Positions 1-5,526 of a stretch of DNA of 5,874 nucleotides are shown one piece after another. Numbering within the stretch: position 1 is the first letter of the stretch; each line of letters starts with the position of its first letter. The stretch is from Bacteroidales bacterium (lineage in GTDB: Bacteria > Bacteroidota > Bacteroidia > Bacteroidales > UBA932). The stretch spans positions 1 through 5,874 of the forward strand of contig JAGDBY010000188.1 in the NCBI GenBank assembly GCA_017958765.1, given 5' to 3'. The position numbers were made by a program, and so were the translations under genes. Below the pieces are notes generated by a model that did no database searches, was not told the DNA's origin, and worked only from the letters and a program-made list of their open reading frames with translations.

Positions 1-702
1 AGAACCTTGAGGGACACCAGGATGGCGATTCAGGTCAAAGAGATCAAGGCGGTCACCGCGAAATACGGCTGCTCGATAACCGATCTTCTCACCGCCGCGA
101 TGATCTACACTATCCAGGAGATGCAGCGCAAAGATCCTTCCCGAAAGAAACTCACTGCCATAAAAGTCAACGTCCCGGTCAATCTGAGGCCTATTTTCAA
201 CAGCAAGACTTTCAGAAATTTCTCTTCCTATGTGAATCTCGGGGTCGACGTGCGCAACAACTATTACACTTTTGAACAGATTCTCAAAGAGATAAAACTG
301 CAGAAACAGCTCTATACCATCGCCAGCAACCTCGAGCCGAAAATTGCAAAGAATGTCGAGCTGGAGGATAGCTTCGCAATCGGATGCATTCCTCTCTTCA
401 TAAAAAAACACGTCATAGATTTTATCAAACGCACTCACGGCGACAAATTCTGTTCTTATACCCTGTCAAATCTGGGCAAGGCCGAGCTGCCGGAGGAGAT
501 AGAACCCTATGTCAAAGAGATGGACTTCATCCTGGGGAGACAGATAGGCAATATCGGAGCAGCATCCTGCATAGGCTGCAACGGGCAGCTGTTTTTGCAC
601 TTCACCAGAAATATCAAGGCCACCGACTTCGAAACCCGGTTTGCCGAATTTCTCAACAGCATGGACATTCCTCTGAGGATTTCTTACGACAGGCTCTCTT
701 AA
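1..702 (+). CDS. Condensation-superfamily acyltransferase (alcohol acetyltransferase-like), 5' partial
   Basis: The reading frame is open from base 1 (first codons R-T-L-R-D-T) to TAA at 700-702, so 233 C-terminal residues are visible and the start lies off the left edge. The TTG and ATG codons near the edge are internal and should not be taken as starts. The fragment resembles the C-terminal half of the condensation / alcohol acetyltransferase superfamily (COG4908-like). It has a VPVNLRPIF segment at about residues 58-66, matching the conserved VPVxLR of these folds. It also has a SNLGKAELPEE motif near 156-166, a G-x-Q-x-G-N segment near 179-184 and an FTRNI strand near 201-205. The HHxxxD catalytic motif would be upstream and cannot be checked. 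Family members transfer an acyl group from a thioester to an alcohol or amine. The thioesterase and acyl-CoA synthetase immediately downstream suggest an acyl-lipid or ester product. The family is fairly sure; the substrate is unknown. Confidence 0.75.
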   Translation, partial: RTLRDTRMAIQVKEIKAVTAKYGCSITDLLTAAMIYTIQEMQRKDPSRKKLTAIKVNVPVNLRPIFNSKTFRNFSSYVNLGVDVRNNYYTFEQILKEIKLQKQLYTIASNLEPKIAKNVELEDSFAIGCIPLFIKKHVIDFIKRTHGDKFCSYTLSNLGKAELPEEIEPYVKEMDFILGRQIGNIGAASCIGCNGQLFLHFTRNIKATDFETRFAEFLNSMDIPLRISYDRLS

Positions 703-755
703 AGCACCGTAATTAGGATTAAAATTGCTATCTTGCCGCACCAAAAGTTTCAGAT

Positions 756-1159
756 ATGAAGGATTACATTTTTACAGTGGAGATGGAAACCCGCGACTAC
801 GAGTGCGACATCCAGGAATTGTCAACAACGCTAACTATCAGCACTATTTCGAGGCCACAAGGCATAAATGGCTGCAGCACGAAGGATTCTCATTCCAGGG
901 ATGGCATAACGAGGGGATCGACGTGGTGGTATCGGATATCACTATCAAATACAAAACCCCGCTCAAAGGACAGGAAGTTTTTGTATCCTGCCTGAACCTC
1001 CGCAGGGAAGGTGCCAGATTCATTTTTGAACAGGACATCTACAGAAAAGCCGATATGAAACTTTGTGTAAGCGGCCAGGTGACTGCAGTGTGCCTGATAG
1101 ACGGGGTGCTGACAAGGGGAGACGAACTTGCCGCCAAATTTCCTTCATATTTTAAATAA
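756..1159 (+). pseudogene. 4HBT-family acyl-CoA thioesterase, frameshifted by one missing base at ~815-816
   Basis: This is a hotdog-fold acyl-CoA/acyl-ACP thioesterase of the 4-hydroxybenzoyl-CoA thioesterase type. It is read in two frames. From ATG 756 the sequence gives MKDYIFTVEMETRDYECDIQ, which contains the family's N-terminal strand and active-site Asp (D18). It then goes out of frame and stops at TGA 993-995 after 79 residues. From base 815 the frame one base earlier gives GIVNNANYQHYFEATRHKWL and continues to TAA 1157-1159. Joined, they make about 134 residues, the normal family length, with the classic D-x-x-G-x-V-N-N-A-x-Y motif across the junction. One added G at 815-816 (CAG GGA ATT instead of CAG GAA TTG) repairs it. 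The continuous frame opening at 725 has a family-unlike N-terminus and is not the true gene. The downstream codons are undamaged, so this may be a sequencing error rather than a dead gene. The acyl-CoA synthetase follows 8 bases after the stop. Confidence 0.85.
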
Positions 1160-1167
1160 CGCAATAG

Positions 1168-2862
1168 ATGAGCAACAGAATCAAAAGCCCTTACAAACAG
1201 AAGAACAGATATAGAGAGAATTATTGCACCACTCTGAGGAGAGTTTTTGAGTATTCTACGACCAATTATTGGAAACGTCCCGCTGCAGAATATGCGGACG
1301 GTTCCCAGGCATACACCTACAGATCTTTTAAGGAAGCGACGGAGAGACTGTCACAGAGGCTTTCACGGTACGGCATAAGCGCCGGGGACAAAGTGGCCAT
1401 TCTCTCACAGAATATGCCGAACTACCTGATTGCATTCTTCGCAACGGCAGCTTTCGGAAGGGTCGCAGTTCCCATTCTCCCCGACAGCAGTGAGAATGAA
1501 ATCAGCAATATCCTGTCACATTCTGAGACCAGGGTAATCTTCGTATCGGAGCGTCTTCTCCCTAAACTGAGCAAGAAGGTGATAGACAGTTTGACTCTGG
1601 TAATCGATATCGAGACCTTCGAATTCATCAAGAAGAATAAGGAGGACTTCCAGTGCGACGGCTGGGCAAAAGAACCTCAGCCGGACGATCTGGCTACAAT
1701 CATATACACTTCTGGCACGACCGGCAAGGCGAAGGGAGTGATGCTCTCTCACAGAAACCTCTGCCACAATCTTGTAGCCGCTTTCAAGGCTCAGCCTTGC
1801 TTCAAGGAGGACAGATTCCTGTCAATTCTCCCTATCGCCCACACCTATGAGATGGGAGTGTCTTCGGTATACTCATTCTACGTGGGAGCGTGCGTATATT
1901 ATCTCAAGAAAGCGGCGGCGCCGGCAGTTCTGCTGCCTGCAATGAAGAAGATAAGGCCTACGATTATGCTCTCGGTCCCTCTGGTGATAGAGAAAGTTGT
2001 TAAGAACAGCGTCTTTCCTACCATCCGCAAAAGCCGCGTCCTCTCCTGGCTCGACAAAAACACCCCTTGGGTACTTCACCGGCTGATCGGCAGCAAGCTT
2101 CTGAAAACTTTCGGAGGCAAACTCAGATTCTTCGGTGTCGGCGGAGCGAAGCTTGACGGCGTTACGGAGCAGTTTCTCAAAGACTGCCGCTTCCCTTATG
2201 CCGTAGGATACGGCCTTACCGAGACTTCCCCTCTGGTCACAAACGTGATAGTGACCAAGCGCAAACGGGTCGGCTCCATCGGAGTAGCCACCTGGGGAGT
2301 GGAAATCCGCCTTGACAACATCAATCCGGAAACTAAAGAGGGCGAGATTGTATGCCGCGGAAACAACGTGATGCTGGGCTATTACAAAGACCCTGAGAGG
2401 ACTCAGAAGGTTTTGGATGACGACGGCTGGTTCCACACCAATGACATAGCCTATATGGACAAAGACGGCTACTACTACATCAAGGGTCGCCTGAACAACA
2501 CCATTCTCGGAGCATCCGGGGAGAATATCTACCCTGAAGAGATCGAGATGGTAATCAATGACATAGAGGGAGTCAACGAATCTCTCGTAATGGAGCGTGA
2601 CGGCAAACTGGTAGCCTTGGTTAAATTCGACGACGCCGTGGTGGACTGGAATCAGGAGACTGAGGACAGATTCTTCGAGAATCTGGAACAGCGCAAGAAA
2701 GCCGTCCTCGACCTTGTCAACAGAATTGTGGGTAAGAACTCCAAGATCAGCGAGGTGGACGCAATGAAAGAGCCTTTCATCAAGACCGCCACACAAAAAA
2801 TCCGCCGCTTCCTCTATAAAGACTATCGCGACGGAAATCAGAAACGCAAGGAGAAAAAATAA
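1168..2862 (+). CDS. Long-chain acyl-CoA synthetase / AMP-binding ligase
   Basis: A complete 564-residue member of the ANL (AMP-binding) superfamily. It activates a carboxylic acid, probably a fatty acid, with ATP to the acyl-AMP and passes it to CoA or possibly a carrier protein. Motifs in order: the ATP-phosphate loop YTSGTTGKAKG at 180-190; LPIAHTYE at 221-228, the FadD-type linker; YGLTETSP at 348-355; the ribose-binding region D426 in HTNDIAYMDKDGYYYIKGR with Arg441; GENIYPEEIE at 451-460; and the C-terminal catalytic-lysine region TATQKIRRF with Lys544. Length and order fit soluble long-chain acyl-CoA synthetases. I see no transmembrane segment. In the hinge motif the usual GRxK reads GRLN, with Asn443 in place of Lys. 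The start is the only good Met, 8 bases after the thioesterase stop, so the two are likely cotranscribed. The 3' end faces the symporter across 3 bases. Family is confident; chain length and acceptor are not. Confidence 0.93.
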   Translation: MSNRIKSPYKQKNRYRENYCTTLRRVFEYSTTNYWKRPAAEYADGSQAYTYRSFKEATERLSQRLSRYGISAGDKVAILSQNMPNYLIAFFATAAFGRVAVPILPDSSENEISNILSHSETRVIFVSERLLPKLSKKVIDSLTLVIDIETFEFIKKNKEDFQCDGWAKEPQPDDLATIIYTSGTTGKAKGVMLSHRNLCHNLVAAFKAQPCFKEDRFLSILPIAHTYEMGVSSVYSFYVGACVYYLKKAAAPAVLLPAMKKIRPTIMLSVPLVIEKVVKNSVFPTIRKSRVLSWLDKNTPWVLHRLIGSKLLKTFGGKLRFFGVGGAKLDGVTEQFLKDCRFPYAVGYGLTETSPLVTNVIVTKRKRVGSIGVATWGVEIRLDNINPETKEGEIVCRGNNVMLGYYKDPERTQKVLDDDGWFHTNDIAYMDKDGYYYIKGRLNNTILGASGENIYPEEIEMVINDIEGVNESLVMERDGKLVALVKFDDAVVDWNQETEDRFFENLEQRKKAVLDLVNRIVGKNSKISEVDAMKEPFIKTATQKIRRFLYKDYRDGNQKRKEKK

Positions 2863-2865
2863 TCG

Positions 2866-4251
2866 CTATTTCTTCCCTGATTTGTGCTCCTCCCACCAAT
2901 CCGGATAGACCGGATTCTTGCTGCCGCTGTTACGCTGGCGTACATAGTCGTCCAGCACTTTGAGCACTTTAGGGCAGAGAATCAGCAGGGCTATCAGGTT
3001 GAAAATACCTGAGAATCCCATCAGGATATCGCTCAGCTCCCAAGCAGACTCAAGGGAGATGCAGGCCCCTATCATAGCCATTGCGGCCACAAGGAGTCTG
3101 AAAACTGTCATCGCAGCCTTGCTCTTGGTAAAGAATCTCAGGTTTGCCTCACCGTAGTAATAGTTTCCGATCACAGTACTGAAAGCGAAGAAGAACAGGG
3201 CGATTGTCAGAAAGACGCTTCCGAACGAACCGATCTGGTTGGTCATCGCATTCTGTGTCAATTCTATACCTATACCCTGAGAACCGTCCAGACTTACACC
3301 GCTTACCAAAAGGATGAAAGCCGTGCAAGAGCAGATAACTATCGTGTCGATGAATACGCCCAAAGCCTGAACCAGACCCTGCTTAACAGGGTGCGATACG
3401 TGAGCCGTAGCGGCCGCGTTAGGAGCGGAACCGATACCGGCCTCGTTGCTGAACAGGCCGCGCCTTACACCCTGCATAATGGCTGCTCCAATCACACCTC
3501 CCGAAGCCTGACGGATTCCGAAAGCGGATTCTAGAATAGTCCTGAATGCTTCAGGGATGCTGGTTATGTTCATTATGAGAATGATGAAAGCCATCAGCAG
3601 GTAGCCGATAGCCATAAAAGGCACGATAACCGACGCCACCTTGGCGATACGCTGAATTCCTCCGAAGATGATGATTGCAAACGCTGCAGAGATTACGGCT
3701 CCCACTATAACGTGGTTCCAGCCGAACTGATGCTCGAAAGCTGAGCCTATCGTGTTGCACTGCACCAGCGTAAATCCGAAGGCAAAAGTGAGAATGATCA
3801 TAACGGCCGAAGTAACCGCCATCCAGCGCAGGCCGAGACCCGACTCAATATAGTATGCAGGACCGCCGATGAACGAGTCCTTGTCTTTCCTCTTGTACAG
3901 TTGGGCCATTGTGGCCTCCATAAACGCCGTAGCAGCGCCAAGAAGGGCTGTAATCCACATCCAGAACACCGCACCCGGGCCGCCGATAGTAATGGCAGTA
4001 GCAACTCCGGCAAGGTTTCCTGTACCCACGCGGCTGGCCAGAGACACTGCGAACGCCTGGAAAGAAGAGATGTGCTTCTCTCCCTTCGGAGAGTCGTCAT
4101 CGCCCCTGAAAAGCAGCCTGCAGCTGTCTTTGAAGAGTCTGAATTGAACACCTTTTGTTCGGATTGTGAAGTATATACCGCAGCCCAGAAGAAGGGCGAT
4201 CATCAGATAGGTATACAGGTAATTGTTGGCGGCTTGTAAGAATTCTAGCAT
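2866..4251 (-). CDS. Sodium:alanine/glycine symporter (AGCS family)
   Basis: A complete 461-residue inner-membrane protein of the alanine/glycine:cation symporter (AGCS, AlsT/DagA-like) family, which takes up small neutral amino acids with sodium. It has about ten strongly hydrophobic segments, starting at roughly residues 14-30 and ending near 412-430, with a short hydrophilic C-terminus. Diagnostic stretches are GTGNLAGVATAI at 76-87, followed by GGPGAVFWMW at 90-99; GGPAYYIE at 129-136; and RRGLFSNEAGIGSAPNAAA at 263-281, among the most conserved parts of the family. Length is within the family's usual range, and no frameshift or missing segment is visible. The ATG at 4249-4251 gives a typical N-terminus (LEFLQAANNYLYTYL before the first membrane segment). 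There is no clear Shine-Dalgarno sequence. The gene probably has its own promoter (see 4274-4305). Substrate specificity between alanine, glycine and serine cannot be read from the sequence. Confidence 0.95.
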   Translation of the reverse strand: MLEFLQAANNYLYTYLMIALLLGCGIYFTIRTKGVQFRLFKDSCRLLFRGDDDSPKGEKHISSFQAFAVSLASRVGTGNLAGVATAITIGGPGAVFWMWITALLGAATAFMEATMAQLYKRKDKDSFIGGPAYYIESGLGLRWMAVTSAVMIILTFAFGFTLVQCNTIGSAFEHQFGWNHVIVGAVISAAFAIIIFGGIQRIAKVASVIVPFMAIGYLLMAFIILIMNITSIPEAFRTILESAFGIRQASGGVIGAAIMQGVRRGLFSNEAGIGSAPNAAATAHVSHPVKQGLVQALGVFIDTIVICSCTAFILLVSGVSLDGSQGIGIELTQNAMTNQIGSFGSVFLTIALFFFAFSTVIGNYYYGEANLRFFTKSKAAMTVFRLLVAAMAMIGACISLESAWELSDILMGFSGIFNLIALLILCPKVLKVLDDYVRQRNSGSKNPVYPDWWEEHKSGKK

Positions 4252-4273
4252 AGGGCGTCAGGGTACAATGCTA

Positions 4274-4305
4274 CGAAAGTAATAAAAAAAGGACATTTAA
4301 ACAAC
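4274..4305 (-). promoter_or_regulatory. Candidate Bacteroidetes-type promoter for the AGCS symporter
   Basis: Reading the minus strand, GTTG (4305-4302) is followed after 20 bases by TACTTTCG (4281-4274). The second differs at one position from the TAnnTTTG -7 consensus of Bacteroidetes, and the first partly matches the -33 TTTG at the usual spacing. It would start transcription about 10-20 bases upstream of the symporter ATG. The -33 part overlaps the last codons of the TIGR04076 gene. Readthrough from that gene remains possible, since no hairpin separates them. Confidence 0.4.
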
Positions 4306-4593
4306 TTCCAGGTAAAAGCTCATCGGACGGAACCCGTCGCTGCAGCTTATCATAGCTGTCATCGGGTCTTTCATCCAGCCGTCATAGAAGTTGCCTTCCC
4401 CGCGGGCAAGAGACTCTACAAACGGGCGCATAGAATCCCAGGCAGCGTGGCACATCCCCTCAGGGCACTCCCCGTTCTCGCTTATCCACACCTGGCCTAC
4501 TGTAAGGTCGCAGCCGTGATCCAAAGGATTCTCATATTTTGCAGCAAGATCGCTGTGTAAAATCTGCTTTACCGCTGTAATTCGTACTCTCAT
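4297..4593 (-). CDS. TIGR04076 family protein of unknown function
   Basis: A complete 98-residue small soluble protein that I recognise as the TIGR04076 family, which has no established function. Family features visible are an N-terminal strand MRVRITAVKQIL; a Cys followed by an xxG turn (C28 to G33); PEGMCHAAW at 44-52; a middle segment FVESLARG at 58-65; and a C-terminal ISCSDGFRPMSFYLE at 82-96, which fits the typical C-x-DG-x-RP-V-x-F ending. Cysteines are C28, C43, C48 and C84. Their positions in conserved blocks suggest metal or redox roles, but that is only inference. There is no signal peptide or membrane segment. The ATG at 4591-4593 fits family length. The gene lies 45 bases upstream of the symporter in the same direction, so shared transcription is possible. 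Family members occur in bacteria and archaea with scattered neighbours, so the symporter next to it says little about its role. Confidence 0.82.
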   Translation of the reverse strand: MRVRITAVKQILHSDLAAKYENPLDHGCDLTVGQVWISENGECPEGMCHAAWDSMRPFVESLARGEGNFYDGWMKDPMTAMISCSDGFRPMSFYLEVV

Positions 4594-4614
4594 ATTCCCG
4601 GAGTTTTGTTTCTA

Positions 4615-4622
4615 CAAAAATA
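4615..4622 (-). promoter_or_regulatory. Candidate -7 element for the TIGR04076 gene
   Basis: The minus strand reads TATTTTTG, a full match to the Bacteroidetes TAnnTTTG -7 consensus, 21 bases upstream of the ATG at 4593. No TTTG lies at the usual -33 distance; the nearest, TTTG at 4637-4634, is only 11 bases upstream. The region is AT-rich, so a chance match is possible. Its position just past the hairpin at 4643-4668 makes sense for a separate transcription unit. Confidence 0.35.
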
Positions 4623-4642
4623 GAGAATTAATTCAAAACAGC

Positions 4643-4668
4643 ACGGCAGGACCCGAAAGCCCTGCCGT
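4643..4668 (-). terminator. Hairpin terminator downstream of the DUF2795 gene
   Basis: ACGGCAGG (4643-4650) and CCTGCCGT (4661-4668) form a perfect 8-bp GC-rich stem with a 10-base loop. On the minus strand the stem is followed by GCTGTTTTGAATT, a weak T-run. On the plus strand it is followed by TCACTCTTTT. It lies 37 bases past the DUF2795 stop and just before the candidate promoter of the next gene, so a rho-independent terminator for the DUF2795 transcript is the simplest reading. The short T-runs make it imperfect. Confidence 0.6.
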
Positions 4669-4680
4669 TCACTCTTTTAC

Positions 4681-4695
4681 TAGCCGTTGCGGCTA
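4681..4695. other. Small inverted repeat TAGCCG-TTG-CGGCTA
   Basis: A perfect 6-bp stem with a 3-base loop lies 10 bases past the DUF2795 stop and 12 bases before the larger hairpin. It could be a first stem in a tandem terminator or a 3'-end-stabilising structure in the DUF2795 mRNA. It is short enough that chance cannot be excluded. Confidence 0.35.
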
Positions 4696-4705
4696 ATTAT
4701 GTACA

Positions 4706-4927
4706 TTAATACTCTTCTTCGTTAAAGAAGAAATCCTCCTTTGTAGGATAGTCCGGCCAAATATCTTCTATAGATTCGTAGACTTCACCGTCATCTTCCA
4801 ATTCACTAAGATTCTCAACCACCTCGAGCGGAGCGCCTGAGCGGGTTGCATAGTCAATTAATTCGTCTTTTGTTGCTGGCCACGGAGCATCCTCCAAGTT
4901 AGATACCAGTTCTAATGTCCAATACAT
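4706..4927 (-). CDS. DUF2795 domain protein, small and acidic
   Basis: A complete 73-residue protein that I recognise as a DUF2795-type protein common in Bacteroidales. It has no established function. The conserved core runs from the N-terminus: MYWTLELVSNLEDAPWPATK, then DELIDYATRSGAPLEVVENL at about 21-40. It is followed by a strongly acidic tail rich in Glu/Asp and aromatics (ESIEDIWPDYPTKEDFFF at 51-68). DUF2795 units are short helical domains sometimes found in predicted nucleic-acid-related proteins, but the acidity here argues against direct DNA binding. There is no signal peptide or membrane segment. The start at 4927 fits the family N-terminus exactly. A TAnnTTTG element at 4966-4973 upstream and the hairpin at 4643-4668 downstream suggest a single-gene transcript. 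It sits 61 bases after the adenosyltransferase gene, which could also read through. Confidence 0.85.
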   Translation of the reverse strand: MYWTLELVSNLEDAPWPATKDELIDYATRSGAPLEVVENLSELEDDGEVYESIEDIWPDYPTKEDFFFNEEEY

Positions 4928-4965
4928 AATCGATTATTTTAGATCTATGTTTTATAAAAGGGTTG

Positions 4966-4973
4966 CAAATGTA
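4966..4973 (-). promoter_or_regulatory. Candidate -7 element for the DUF2795 gene
   Basis: The minus strand reads TACATTTG followed by C, a full match to the Bacteroidetes TAnnTTTGC -7 consensus, 38 bases upstream of the ATG at 4927. It lies in the AT-rich 61-base gap after the adenosyltransferase gene. I see no TTTG at the -33 position, only a run of Ts, so this is a one-element match. Confidence 0.45.
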
Positions 4974-4988
4974 TGAAAAAAATTAATA

Positions 4989-5525
4989 CTACGACGGTAT
5001 CCATTTAATTTCTTCACCGTTCTCGACATCACACAAAAATCTGGCCAACATGAAGAAATAATCAGACAATCTGTTAAGATATTTCTGACAGGCGCCGTGC
5101 TGAGAATTCCTCTGCTCTATCGCAACTACTTTTCTCTCAGCCCTTCTGCAGATTGTGCGGGCCACGTGACACTCCGCTCCGGCCAAAGGGGGAGCAGGGA
5201 TTATGAAACAGCTCTTCTTAGGAAGCATCTCGGTGAGACGGTCAATCTCCGACTCAAGAAAAGCAACTTCGCTCTCAGAGAGAGGTTTTAACTTGTCCAT
5301 ATCTTCGTCGCAGGCGAGCCAAGCCGCCACATTCATCAGTTCAGTCTGTATCCTGAGCAGAATAGCTCCTATCTGCTCCGATACGTGACATCTCACAACT
5401 CCGATATATGATATCAGTTCGTCGACATCGCCGTAGGCTTCGACTCTTTTGTCGCACTTGGAAACTCTTTTCCCCCCTACCAAGGAGGTAGTGCCACCAT
5501 CTCCGGTTTTAGTATAAACTGCCAT
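4989..5525 (-). CDS. Cob(I)yrinic acid a,c-diamide adenosyltransferase, PduO type
   Basis: A complete 178-residue ATP:corrinoid adenosyltransferase of the PduO family. It transfers the adenosyl group of ATP to cob(I)alamin to give adenosylcobalamin, the cofactor of enzymes such as methylmalonyl-CoA mutase. Family motifs are the N-terminal ATP-binding TKTGDGGTTSLVGGKRVSK at 5-23; RVEAYGDVDEL at 27-37; RTICRRAER at 123-131, carrying the Arg residues that bind ATP and support the subunit interface; and YLNRLSDYFFMLAR at 149-162. Length matches stand-alone PduO proteins, which act as trimers in the cytoplasm. Two deviations are visible. The loop before the RRAER helix reads IIPAPPLAG (108-116) where PGG is usual, and DEL is followed by Ile rather than the common Asn. 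The ATG at 5523-5525 follows the ABC gene's stop by one base (TAATATG), so translation is probably coupled. Confidence 0.93.
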   Translation of the reverse strand: MAVYTKTGDGGTTSLVGGKRVSKCDKRVEAYGDVDELISYIGVVRCHVSEQIGAILLRIQTELMNVAAWLACDEDMDKLKPLSESEVAFLESEIDRLTEMLPKKSCFIIPAPPLAGAECHVARTICRRAERKVVAIEQRNSQHGACQKYLNRLSDYFFMLARFLCDVENGEEIKWIPS

Positions 5526-5526
5526 A

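Noticed and set aside
7..24. TTG at 7 or ATG at 22 as the start of the first gene
   Set aside because: The frame is open to base 1 and the protein matches only the C-terminal part of its family, so these are internal codons of a gene cut by the window edge.
703..755. Possible promoter before the thioesterase (TATCTTGC at 729-736)
   Set aside because: It lacks one T of the TAnnTTTG core and has no -33 partner. The three plus-strand genes are more simply read as one operon.
725..814. N-terminal extension of the thioesterase frame starting at 725
   Set aside because: Its first 30 residues (MLSCRTKSFRYEG...) do not resemble the family, whereas the other frame from 756 gives the expected N-terminus. 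The extension is an artefact of the frameshift.
1873..2796. Long open frame of about 307 codons on the minus strand
   Set aside because: It lies wholly antisense to the acyl-CoA synthetase, whose protein shows all family motifs. The antisense translation has no recognisable domain and is explained by the codon bias of the real gene.
3798..4239. Several 90-117-codon open frames overlapping the symporter on both strands
   Set aside because: They overlap the conserved core of the AGCS symporter in other frames and show low-complexity Arg/Ser/Leu-rich translations typical of shadow frames.
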